Origin: DASWOJ01 sp036398775
GTDB lineage: Bacteria; Pseudomonadota; Alphaproteobacteria; Acetobacterales; Acetobacteraceae
Assembly: GCA_036398775.1 (NCBI GenBank)
Contig: DASWOJ010000187.1
Span: 1 to 15,626 of the forward strand
DNA: 15,626 nt
Direction: 5' to 3'
Made by a program: the position numbers and the translations under genes. The notes beneath the pieces were generated by a model that had not been told where the DNA came from, searched no databases, and saw nothing but the letters and a program-made list of their open reading frames with translations. This document shows, piece after piece, positions 8,756-15,626 of this stretch; within the stretch, counting starts at the first letter, position 1; each line of letters opens with the position of its first letter.

Positions 8756-9586
8756 CTACCGCCGTGTCTGCGCCGACGCGCCCTCAAACCGTGCAACCGC
8801 ACTCCCCTGCGCCTCCGCCAACGCCCCCGGCCCGCCCAGGTCCCCCATAGGCACGAACGGAAAGAACCAAAGTGGCATCTCCGGCCGCGCCGGGTCGTTC
8901 GGGGCATCCAAGTACGACGGCAACAGCGCCGACAACCGCGCACGCGGCTCCAGGTCACGCCGGACGTACGACACCTCGATCACGTCTGCGACCGGGAACA
9001 TGTTCCCGACCACCGCCAGCGGCGCATGGTTGTTGCCATGCACGTGGTGGACCGTGAACGCCCGCGCCAGCTTCTGCAGCACCGTCTTGGCCCGGTTGCG
9101 CCACCCAGGCTCCCCGGCCCGGCGGAAGTCGTGCAGCTCGATCACGATCTGCTCGAAGCGGTCCAGGACGGCCACCGGCAATGCAGCCAAGGCGTCCCAC
9201 TCCGCACCCTCGATGTCCAGCTTGAGGATCAGGCCCCACGCGTCGGGCGCCAGCCGCGCGAGGTGGTCGGGCAGCGTGAACAGTCGCTGCTCCGGGACGC
9301 TGACGGCCGCCAGGCCCTCCTTGAGCCAGTTGAGGCCGGGATGCTGCTCCGGGAGCGCCTCGATGGTGTGGTCGAACATGAACACGGTGTGGCCGCGCCG
9401 GGCCAGGTCGGCCTCGAAGGCGATGTTCCAGCTCAGGCCATAGCTGAACACCGTCTGCGAGGGCCTGAAACGATCCAGCATGACGTAGCCGCCATCGTTA
9501 GGCGATCCCACCCGCACCTTGCCGCACCCCGGCACATCATAGGGCGTAAGGTCCGACAGCAGCTCGAAGATGGCCTTGCAGCTCAT
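8756..9586 (-). CDS. FkbM-family SAM-dependent methyltransferase
   Basis: A 276-residue protein with a Methyltransf_21 (FkbM) fold. The SAM-binding region is VFSYGLSWNIAFE (46-58), followed by the acidic strand end FMFDHT (69-74). LILKLDIEGAEWDAL (119-133) is the family's signature, and IVIELHDF (147-154) the next strand. FkbM enzymes O-methylate sugars or small molecules and are often found among glycan genes. Here the neighbours are glycosyltransferases, so methylation of a surface or exported glycan is inferred. There is no signal peptide or membrane segment, so it acts in the cytoplasm. ATG at 9586 is used; GGAG is rather distant (about 11 bases). It is divergent from the glycosyltransferase at 9700 and ends next to the transposase remnant. 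The tail after residue 250 is low in conserved motifs. Confidence 0.88.
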   Translation of the reverse strand: MSCKAIFELLSDLTPYDVPGCGKVRVGSPNDGGYVMLDRFRPSQTVFSYGLSWNIAFEADLARRGHTVFMFDHTIEALPEQHPGLNWLKEGLAAVSVPEQRLFTLPDHLARLAPDAWGLILKLDIEGAEWDALAALPVAVLDRFEQIVIELHDFRRAGEPGWRNRAKTVLQKLARAFTVHHVHGNNHAPLAVVGNMFPVADVIEVSYVRRDLEPRARLSALLPSYLDAPNDPARPEMPLWFFPFVPMGDLGGPGALAEAQGSAVARFEGASAQTRR

Positions 9587-9699
9587 GTCGCGTGAAGCTC
9601 CGTATTCAGGTGGCGCGCCCTCAGGCGCCGCGGTTGCGGCAGCAGCCCGTCCGTTGTAACGCCCGCATGGCGCCGCACCGGCCCAGCCTGGAGTGATCC
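9587..9699. promoter_or_regulatory. Divergent intergenic region between methyltransferase and glycosyltransferase
   Basis: These 113 bp must hold the start signals for both divergent genes. No confident -35/-10 pair was recognised. A small inverted repeat GGCGC/GCGCC lies at 9612-9616 and 9625-9629. The plus-strand gene has a GGAG five to six bases before its GTG. Confidence 0.35.
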
Positions 9700-10722
9700 G
9701 TGCGTATCCTGTGCATCTCGGTCCATCCCGTCCTGGAATATGACGAGATCCAGTTGTTCGAAAGCATGGGGCACGAAGTCTTCAGCCTCGGCTTCTACTT
9801 CCGCCGCACCAAGCCGGACAACCTGCGCGGACCCTTGCCGGAAACGGACTGGCACCGTGCCTGCCGGGAGGCGTTCGCCGCGCAAGGCTGCGCCCAGGTC
9901 CGGGGCGAGACGCAGTGGCGGGTGTCGCGCGCGTTCTGCGCCGGGTTCGATGCCGTCCTGGTGCATCACAACGTAAGCTTCATCGCGGAAAATTGGGACG
10001 AGCTTGCCGGGTCCAGCGTCATCTGGCGGACCATCGGCCAAGGGCTTCACTGGGCCGAGGACAGGATGCGGGATTTCCGCGCCCGCGGCATGAAGATCGT
10101 GCGGTGGTCGCCGGAGGAACGGTTCATCGAGCACTATATCGGCGCCGATGCTGTTATACGCACTGCCAAGGACCCGGCGGATTGGGGCGGCTGGACCGGA
10201 ACGGCCGCGCGCGTCGTGACATTCAACAACAACTTCCGCGCCCGCGGCCAGGGCATGAGCTTCGACTTCCATCAACGCTGCATCGCCGGCCTGCCATTCG
10301 ACCTGTATGGCCTGGGCAACGGGGACGTCCCGGACTGGCGCGGCGTCGCCGGACCGGAAGAGCAGAAGGCGCTGCTGCGCCGGCACCGTCTGGCCTTCGT
10401 GACCGGCACCAACCCGGCGCCTTACACGCTCGGCTTCGTGGAGGCCTGGATGACCGGCATCCCGGTCGTCCATGTCGCGCGGCAACGCTTCTCCCGAGGA
10501 CTGACCGGCGTCTATGAAATAGACAACCTGATCGTGCACGGGGAAAGCGGCTTCCTGGTGAACGAGGCGAACGACGCCGCGGCGATGTTCCGGACGCTGC
10601 TGGCCGACCATGCCTGGTGCGCGGCGGTTTCCGCCAAAGGACGTGCGACTGCCATAGCGACGTTCGGGCGGGCGCAGGCCGCCGCGAGGTGGGCCGAGTT
10701 CTTCCGCGAGCACCTGGGATAG
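9700..10722 (+). CDS. GT-B fold glycosyltransferase (GT4-like)
   Basis: A 340-residue cytoplasmic protein starting MRILCISVHPVLEYDEIQLF with the Rossmann strand typical of GT-B enzymes. The N-terminal half contains FDAVLVHHNVSF (83-94) and WRTIGQGLHWAE (109-120). The C-terminal half has LAFVTGTNPAPYTLGFVEAW (231-250), MTGIPVVHV (251-259) and HGESGFLVNEANDAAAM (280-296). This matches the donor-site pattern of GT4-like proteins, with E248 in place of the first glutamate of the EX7E motif; the second is not obvious. The start is GTG at 9700. The gene is transcribed towards the large glycosyltransferase (23 bp between the convergent ends) and away from the FkbM methyltransferase. Donor and acceptor sugars cannot be told from sequence. 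Confidence 0.85.
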   Translation: MRILCISVHPVLEYDEIQLFESMGHEVFSLGFYFRRTKPDNLRGPLPETDWHRACREAFAAQGCAQVRGETQWRVSRAFCAGFDAVLVHHNVSFIAENWDELAGSSVIWRTIGQGLHWAEDRMRDFRARGMKIVRWSPEERFIEHYIGADAVIRTAKDPADWGGWTGTAARVVTFNNNFRARGQGMSFDFHQRCIAGLPFDLYGLGNGDVPDWRGVAGPEEQKALLRRHRLAFVTGTNPAPYTLGFVEAWMTGIPVVHVARQRFSRGLTGVYEIDNLIVHGESGFLVNEANDAAAMFRTLLADHAWCAAVSAKGRATAIATFGRAQAAARWAEFFREHLG

Positions 10723-10745
10723 CTGGAAAACGACCGCCACGGCCG

Positions 10746-13700
10746 TCAAGCCGTCTTGCGGCGCGTTTGCTGCTCCGGCTTGGACCGGGCGCCGTCCGGC
10801 GCCTTGGCGCGGGGTGCCTTGCCAGGCGGATCTGCTGCCCCGCTTGGGGCGTTCAACTCCAGCGCCGCCAGCACCTGCCGCCCAACGGTCTCAGCTCCAT
10901 GCGCCGCCTGGATACGCGCCCGGGCGCGCAAGCCCAGCCCCCGGGCAGCCGCCGGCTTCCGCGCAACCCAGCGCATGTGCGCCGCGGCCGCCGCCACGTC
11001 CGGCTCGGCCCAGCGCTGCCCCTCCACCCCGATGTATTCGTCCGGCGCCACCGGCACCAGGCTGGCCGGCACCAGTAGCGCCACATTAGCATCCGCGAAG
11101 TCCTGCGTGCCGGAATAGTCCGTCAGGATCACCGGCTTGCCCAGCAGCATCGCCTCCGCCGGGCCGCGTCCGAACCCCTCCGACCGATGCAGCGACACGA
11201 AGGCATCGGCGGCGGCGACCAGGCCCAGCACCTCCTCACGGCTGCTGTACTCGTCGCGCATCTCCACCCGGGGGTCGTCCGACAGGGCACGCAGGGCCGC
11301 CATCACCTCCGGGAAGTCGGCGCCGTGGTGGGTCTTGACCACCAGCCGCACCGGCTCGTCACCCCTGGGGAACGCCTGGGCAAACGCGCGGATGACGCCC
11401 TGCGGGTTCTTGCGCTCCACAAAGGAGTGGGGGTCGAACATGAACAGGAACACCACCTCGCCATCTGCCAGGCCGAAGCTGGCGCGGGGCGCCGGGACGA
11501 AGCCGTCCGGCAGGTGGACCGGCTGCGGCACCGTACGGACCGGGCGCAGGCCAGGCCGGGCCAGTGCCGCCGTGGTAAAGGCGCTGATGCCCCAGACCTC
11601 GTCGTAATAGCTGTAGGATGCCATCCACCAGGCCGGCAGCGCCTCCAGCTCCCACGCCCACCAGCCGACCGTGCGCGCGGCTTGCACTCCCAGCTTCCGC
11701 AGCCAGGCCCAATCCTCCATCGCGGTCTCGGCGTTCAAGTGGACGAGGTTGCGGTCCACCTGTAGCGCCGTGCCGGATGGGAGGGCTGAGCCGTCTGCCC
11801 GGAACATGCGGCCGCTGAGCCGGTCCACCACCACGAAGTCGTCGAAGCCGCAGCGGCGCAGGGACATGGCGGTGCCGCGGAGGAACTCGCCGATCCCAGT
11901 CTGGCCGGTCCAGCAGCCCGTCAGCGCCAGCGCCGCCCGCACGGGAGCCGTGGCGGGCGCGGATGGGAATAGGACTTGCCCCGCCGGTGTGCCGGCATAC
12001 TCCGCCGGCAGGAAGCTGCTGCACCAGCCAGCAAGGCCCCGTCGGCCCGCCGGCGTCGTCAGGTCGAAGCTGTCCCGCAGGTCCGCCCGGCAGCCGTGCA
12101 GCAGCTTGGCAAACCAGGGCACCCCTGGCATCCGCGGCACGTCCTGCTGCAAATGCTGCGCCAGCGCCGGGTCAAGGTCGCCGACGCCCAGGCCCAGCTC
12201 CCGCAGCCCGTGCAGCAGCAGCCAGAGCAAATAGTCCTGGCGCGAGGCTTCGTCGAACATCGGGTGCGCCGCAGCCACGTCCGAACGCAGCCACCACAGC
12301 ACGAGCGCAGCCCGGTTGAGGGTGAAGCCTGCCGCAGACACCTCGCTGGGCCGCGCGAACCAGGCGCGCACGGGTGCCGCAAGGGCGTCCGGCCAGCGCA
12401 GCAGAGCAGGCGCCAGATAGGCGAACCACAGCGCATGGGACAGCCGCGCCGTGCGCTCCCCCGGGAAGCCCGAGGCCGGCGGCAGCACCCCGCGCCCTAG
12501 CGCACAGCCTTGGGTCAGCATCAACGCCCGCGTAGGCGGCACGTCGGCCCCTGCCGGCCCGGCGTCCGGCGCAACCTCGGTCAGCCAGGCCATTAGCCCG
12601 TCCGAGATCATGTCCGGCGCGACGGAGCCCTCGTGCAGGCCGCTGGTCAGGCACCAGCCGACATAGGCGTTCAAGCTTCCAATATCCCGCAGGGGAAAGT
12701 GGTACTGCAAGTCGGCCCGGCGCTCCCAGCCAAGGGCCAGGCCGCGCGGCAGCAGGACAGCGGCGCCGTCCAGCTCGAACCGGATGTCCTCCGCCAGGAA
12801 GCCTGCCGCCGCCGCCGCCGGGCCGGACCAGACCGTGCCGGCCAGCCGCGGCCAGGGCGGCTGCCGCGCGGGAAACGAGTGCGGCAGGCCCAGGCGGCGC
12901 GCGGCGGCAATGCTGCGCGGGTCCACGCCGCTGGCCGCGGCCTCGCCGGACAGGAACCAGCTTCGGTAGGCCGCAGCCCCCGCGGGCGAGGCGACCGGGA
13001 AGTGCGTCTGCAGGTCCGGGCGGTCCAGCCAAAGCTGGTGCATCAGCCGGGTCATCGGTGCGCCCAGCGCCGCCCCGTCCTCGGGGTGGTCGAAGAAATC
13101 GGACGGGATGCCGACCGGCTCCTGCGGGTCCAGGCGGCCACCATCCAATGCACGCAACAGCCAGCGGCGCATGACCGGCTCGATCCGGCGGCCGTCAGGG
13201 AAGCGGCTGAAGGCATAGGGCAGAGCGCCGGTGCGCGCCCAGCCGTTGCGCATCACACGGCTGCGATACTCCTCGCACAACTCCGCCATTGCAGGGGGCA
13301 GCGTGTCGGCGGCGTAGCGGTTCTGGTGCTTGGAAAAGCTGCCGGGATCGTCCGGCCTGATGCCGCTGAAGTGCGCGAACACCAGGGGCTGGCCGTCCAC
13401 GGTGAAGCCGGCGGCTGCCGACCCGAGCACCTCCCGGTGCGGCAGGTTCCAGTAGGCCAGGTTGCAGCCGGGGTGGCGCAGGATCAGCGTCCGCGGCACG
13501 AAGGCGGGCGCCAAGTCCATCCAGCGCTGGTCGGTGAACATGTGGCCTGGCAGGTCCACCCGGCATCCCGTCAGCAGCCGGTCGGCCCACCACCGCGCCA
13601 GCCGCGCCGCGTCCTCGTCGTTGCGCAGGCCGAGGAAGCCGAGGTTGTAAACGCCCGACTTCATGATCGCGAGGTCGTTGGGATGGCGGCCATCCTGCAG

Positions 13701-14135
13701 CGGCTGCAGATGGTGCGGCGTCAGCACGCAGCTATGACCATCCAGTCCGTCCCACACAGGCCGCAGCGGCGCCGTGACTAGGATGTCGGGGTCGAGGTAG
13801 GCCACTTGGCCGAAGCCCCGTCCGAACAGGTGCAGGAATACGGACGGCTTCACCGCCGTGTTCAGCTCCATCACGTCATACCACAGCGCCATGTTGCCGA
13901 AGCCAGCGATGCCGCAAGCGTCGGCAGGCAGCAGCTCCGCCGCCAGGTCCAGCCCGGGGAAGTCCTGCATCGCGTCCACCAGCACGATGAAGCGGGCGGC
14001 GCTGGGGTTATGATCCCGGACGGACTGCATGAGCGTGGCGGCCAGGGCGATGTAGTTGGCGGATACGATGGTGAACACCGCCTGCCCTTCCGAGGTGGGA
14101 CGGTCTGACATGGGGCGGGGTGGCTTGCGTGGCAT
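10746..14135 (-). CDS. Two-domain glycosyltransferase: GT8-like GT-A plus GT4-like GT-B with internal repeats
   Basis: A 1129-residue soluble protein. Residues 19-290 form a GT-A domain: FTIVSANYIALAATLMQSV, the metal-binding VAYLDPDILVTAPL (111-124, D115 and D117), YNLGFLGLRNDEDA (163-176), and FAHFSGIRPDDP (253-264) as the HFSG motif of GT8-like enzymes. Residues 340-715 hold four imperfect repeats about 100 residues apart. Residues 730-1090 form a GT-B domain with TGQTGIGEFLRGTA (743-756), LFMFDPHSFVERKNPQG (897-913), SLHRSEGFGRGPAEAMLLG (981-999, EX7E at E986 and E994) and SGTQDF (1008-1013). A Pro/Lys/Arg-rich tail follows from 1097. It could add two sugars in sequence to one glycan or protein. 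ATG at 14135 gives the longest form; ATG at 14111 is possible and neither has a strong Shine-Dalgarno. No frameshift is visible. Confidence 0.88.
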   Translation of the reverse strand: MPRKPPRPMSDRPTSEGQAVFTIVSANYIALAATLMQSVRDHNPSAARFIVLVDAMQDFPGLDLAAELLPADACGIAGFGNMALWYDVMELNTAVKPSVFLHLFGRGFGQVAYLDPDILVTAPLRPVWDGLDGHSCVLTPHHLQPLQDGRHPNDLAIMKSGVYNLGFLGLRNDEDAARLARWWADRLLTGCRVDLPGHMFTDQRWMDLAPAFVPRTLILRHPGCNLAYWNLPHREVLGSAAAGFTVDGQPLVFAHFSGIRPDDPGSFSKHQNRYAADTLPPAMAELCEEYRSRVMRNGWARTGALPYAFSRFPDGRRIEPVMRRWLLRALDGGRLDPQEPVGIPSDFFDHPEDGAALGAPMTRLMHQLWLDRPDLQTHFPVASPAGAAAYRSWFLSGEAAASGVDPRSIAAARRLGLPHSFPARQPPWPRLAGTVWSGPAAAAAGFLAEDIRFELDGAAVLLPRGLALGWERRADLQYHFPLRDIGSLNAYVGWCLTSGLHEGSVAPDMISDGLMAWLTEVAPDAGPAGADVPPTRALMLTQGCALGRGVLPPASGFPGERTARLSHALWFAYLAPALLRWPDALAAPVRAWFARPSEVSAAGFTLNRAALVLWWLRSDVAAAHPMFDEASRQDYLLWLLLHGLRELGLGVGDLDPALAQHLQQDVPRMPGVPWFAKLLHGCRADLRDSFDLTTPAGRRGLAGWCSSFLPAEYAGTPAGQVLFPSAPATAPVRAALALTGCWTGQTGIGEFLRGTAMSLRRCGFDDFVVVDRLSGRMFRADGSALPSGTALQVDRNLVHLNAETAMEDWAWLRKLGVQAARTVGWWAWELEALPAWWMASYSYYDEVWGISAFTTAALARPGLRPVRTVPQPVHLPDGFVPAPRASFGLADGEVVFLFMFDPHSFVERKNPQGVIRAFAQAFPRGDEPVRLVVKTHHGADFPEVMAALRALSDDPRVEMRDEYSSREEVLGLVAAADAFVSLHRSEGFGRGPAEAMLLGKPVILTDYSGTQDFADANVALLVPASLVPVAPDEYIGVEGQRWAEPDVAAAAAHMRWVARKPAAARGLGLRARARIQAAHGAETVGRQVLAALELNAPSGAADPPGKAPRAKAPDGARSKPEQQTRRKTA
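12018..13058 (-). repeat. Four degenerate ~100-residue modules inside the large glycosyltransferase
   Basis: At residues 360-400, about 450-500, 563-600 and 670-706 a similar pattern recurs: an aliphatic/aromatic helix, an R-x-DLQ-x-x-FP-like turn, then a Y-x-x-W helix. The clearest copies read RPDLQTHFPVASPAG, RADLQYHFPLRDIGS and RADLRDSFDLTTPAG; the third in order is weak (PALLRWPDALAAPVRAWF). The following tryptophans are at 393, 494, 592 and 704. The DNA copies are too divergent to be recent duplications. Confidence 0.6.
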
Positions 14136-14194
14136 TTTGGCGACCGTAACAGGGCCAAATAAGATTGGGCAGTCCTTGCGCAGGGGTGTCTCCT

Positions 14195-14219
14195 CTCCCT
14201 CTTCCGGCGGCAGAGGGGG
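14195..14219 (-). terminator. Hairpin downstream of the porin gene, REP-like
   Basis: CTCCCTCT (14195-14202) and AGAGGGGG (14212-14219) pair over eight positions (one G-U) around a nine-base loop TCCGGCGGC, 40 bp after the porin stop in the transcript. There is no U-tract, so it may be a Rho-type 3' end, an mRNA-stabilising fold or a dispersed palindromic repeat. The rest of the 14136-14258 gap holds the start region of the large glycosyltransferase; no clear promoter was recognised. Confidence 0.4.
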
Positions 14220-14258
14220 AACAGTCGCGGCTCGGCGCGAACCCGTCCGGATCCGCCC

Positions 14259-15626
14259 CTAAAACGTCACCCCCGTCCGCACCCCAAGCACCAGCGCATC
14301 CCGCAGCCGGTGCGCCGGATTGGGCGGGTCAGGGACGCCGCCCAGCGGGTTGAAGACATACTGCGCCGTCGGCTGCACCTGCATCCAGGGGGCGACCTGT
14401 GCCTGATAGGTCACCTCCAGCACAGTCTCGTGCCGGCGGACCGGGTAGAAGCCGCCCCGGAAGCGTCCGGTGTCCGAATCGAGCGCGCTTGCGGTGTCGC
14501 TGATGCGCGCCACGCCCACCGCTGCGCCGGCGGTGTCGCCGTCCCGCCCAGGGATCAGCCCCTTGTACGTCACCCCGGCATCCGCATAGAAGTTGACCAG
14601 GTTGCGGTCCCCCGGCGCCCCCATCAGTCGCACGAAGCCGCCGAGACCCTGGTCCTTCGTGCCCGGCTCCCGCCACAGCAACTGGTCGGCGACGCCATAC
14701 AGGCCATAGTTGTTGCGCCGCCGCTGTCCCGTGGCGTCCGTGCCCAGTCCGGCCAGGCTGACCCCGTTGCCGTTGCGCCGCTGATCCGGGAAGGGCTGCG
14801 AGTCGTAGTAGCCGCCCAGCTTGTATGTGCCGGGCAGGCCCGTGGGGTTGTCCCCGCCGTTGATGCCATACTGCGCCTCCGCAATGGCGAACACGCCGTC
14901 GCCCAGGCGGAACGCCGTGCCCGAGGGGTCCCGCGCCTGCGGCTGTCCAGGCCCTGGCCCGGCGGGGTCGCCGTTGAACACGCCAACCAGCAGCGCCAGG
15001 TCAGCCCGCGGCGCCCAGCGCACCCGCACCCCGGGCGTCGCCAGCGGGTAGGACGGCCCGCCGCTCGGCACGTCGGAGCTGGGCAGGGTGCTCCAGCCAA
15101 AGGTATGGTTCAGGAACAGGCCGCCATACTGGGTGACCATGAACTCCTGGTCGGCGGCGAGCTGCCCGACCCTGAGGGACAGCTTCTTCTCGAACAGTTG
15201 CTGCTCGTACCACAGCTCGAACAGCAGGGTGCCGCGCTGGGCCTCGATGCTGCTGACGGTCTGCAGGTTGTTGAACAGGGCGTTCGCGCTGAGGCCGCGG
15301 CCGTGGATCTGGTAGCCCGTCACGTTGACGGTGCCGCCGGGCAGGCCGATCAGCTTCTCAAGGTCCAGGCCGACGCCGAATTGCAGCAGCCCCTCGAAGA
15401 CGGCCGTCTGGCGGACGCCCCCGGAGGGATTGCCGAGCACCTCGAAAGCCTCGTTCAGCCCGAAGGTGACGCCCCGGTCCGCAAGCGCCGGGCGCAGGCC
15501 GCCCAGGGAGCCGAACAGGTTGGCGCGGTCCCATAGTCCGGTGGCGGTCGCCTCGCCGGGCTTCACGCCGGTTTCGCCGCCGGGAACGGCCTGGCGGGTT
15601 TCCGGGGTGGCGCCGGGCGCGGTGGG
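14259..15626 (-). CDS. OprB-family carbohydrate-selective porin, 5' end beyond window
   Basis: At least 455 residues of an outer-membrane beta-barrel. GLWDRANLFGSLGGLRPALA, VTFGLNEAFEVLGN, YQIHGRGLSANALFNNLQTV, LWYEQQLFEKKLSLRVGQL, DQEFMVTQYGGLFLNHTFGW, YPLATPGVRVRWAP and the alternating aromatic/polar strands up to the C-terminal VRTGVTF, with terminal Phe, fit OprB porins of alphaproteobacteria. An internal GTG at 15566 would begin the protein without a signal peptide. The frame stays open for 20 more codons to the window edge (Pro/Thr/Gly-rich), so the true start and signal sequence lie outside. The porin would let sugars or cyclitols cross the outer membrane. It is 6.5 kb from the inositol operon, so a link to inositol uptake is only possible. 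Confidence 0.92.
   Translation of the reverse strand, partial: PTAPGATPETRQAVPGGETGVKPGEATATGLWDRANLFGSLGGLRPALADRGVTFGLNEAFEVLGNPSGGVRQTAVFEGLLQFGVGLDLEKLIGLPGGTVNVTGYQIHGRGLSANALFNNLQTVSSIEAQRGTLLFELWYEQQLFEKKLSLRVGQLAADQEFMVTQYGGLFLNHTFGWSTLPSSDVPSGGPSYPLATPGVRVRWAPRADLALLVGVFNGDPAGPGPGQPQARDPSGTAFRLGDGVFAIAEAQYGINGGDNPTGLPGTYKLGGYYDSQPFPDQRRNGNGVSLAGLGTDATGQRRRNNYGLYGVADQLLWREPGTKDQGLGGFVRLMGAPGDRNLVNFYADAGVTYKGLIPGRDGDTAGAAVGVARISDTASALDSDTGRFRGGFYPVRRHETVLEVTYQAQVAPWMQVQPTAQYVFNPLGGVPDPPNPAHRLRDALVLGVRTGVTF

Noticed and set aside
9583..10749. 388-codon minus-strand frame opposite the GT-B glycosyltransferase
   Set aside because: The plus-strand frame has clear glycosyltransferase motifs; this one has none.
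12633..13781. 382-codon plus-strand frame opposite the large glycosyltransferase
   Set aside because: Antisense to conserved coding sequence, and rich in Arg/Gln/Val/Ala without domains.

Overview
The window is very GC-rich and densely coded, with Gram-negative hallmarks: an OprB-type outer-membrane porin and periplasmic ABC uptake with a Tat-like signal peptide. Gene content and codon use suggest an alphaproteobacterium, perhaps of the Rhodospirillales/Acetobacteraceae type. That is inference from general resemblance; no rRNA or marker gene is present.

Layout. (1) 1-189: the 5' end of an IS110-family transposase running off the left edge, with its non-coding end. (2) 190-7722, all on the minus strand: a myo-inositol uptake and catabolism operon. 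In transcription order it encodes a CUT2-type permease, periplasmic binding protein, double-domain ATPase, IolG (inositol 2-dehydrogenase), IolD (trihydroxycyclohexanedione hydrolase) and IolE (inosose dehydratase). The transporter imports the cyclitol, IolG oxidises it to 2-keto-myo-inositol, IolE dehydrates that to the diketone, and IolD opens the ring to 5-deoxyglucuronate. iolB, iolC, iolJ and iolA are not in the window. (3) 7723-8079: operon leader and promoter region with several inverted repeats, then the start of an IS remnant. (4) 8080-8601: an internally deleted ISNCY-like transposase; 8602-8755 shows no gene. (5) 8756-14135: a glycan-modification group. It has an FkbM-type methyltransferase (minus), a divergent GT-B glycosyltransferase (plus), and a convergent 1129-residue protein (minus) joining a GT8-like GT-A domain, a helical-looking region of about 100-residue imperfect repeats, and a GT4-like GT-B domain. 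(6) 14259-15626: an OprB-family porin whose reading frame continues past the right edge.

The inositol operon lies between two insertion-sequence pieces. The IS110 end abuts the stop of iolE, so the operon may have been interrupted or brought in with mobile DNA. The most interesting points are the candidate bridge-RNA end of the IS110 element, the repeat-containing double glycosyltransferase, and the small tandem duplications at the iolG start and the binding-protein stop. I did not find a clearly new multi-gene system.
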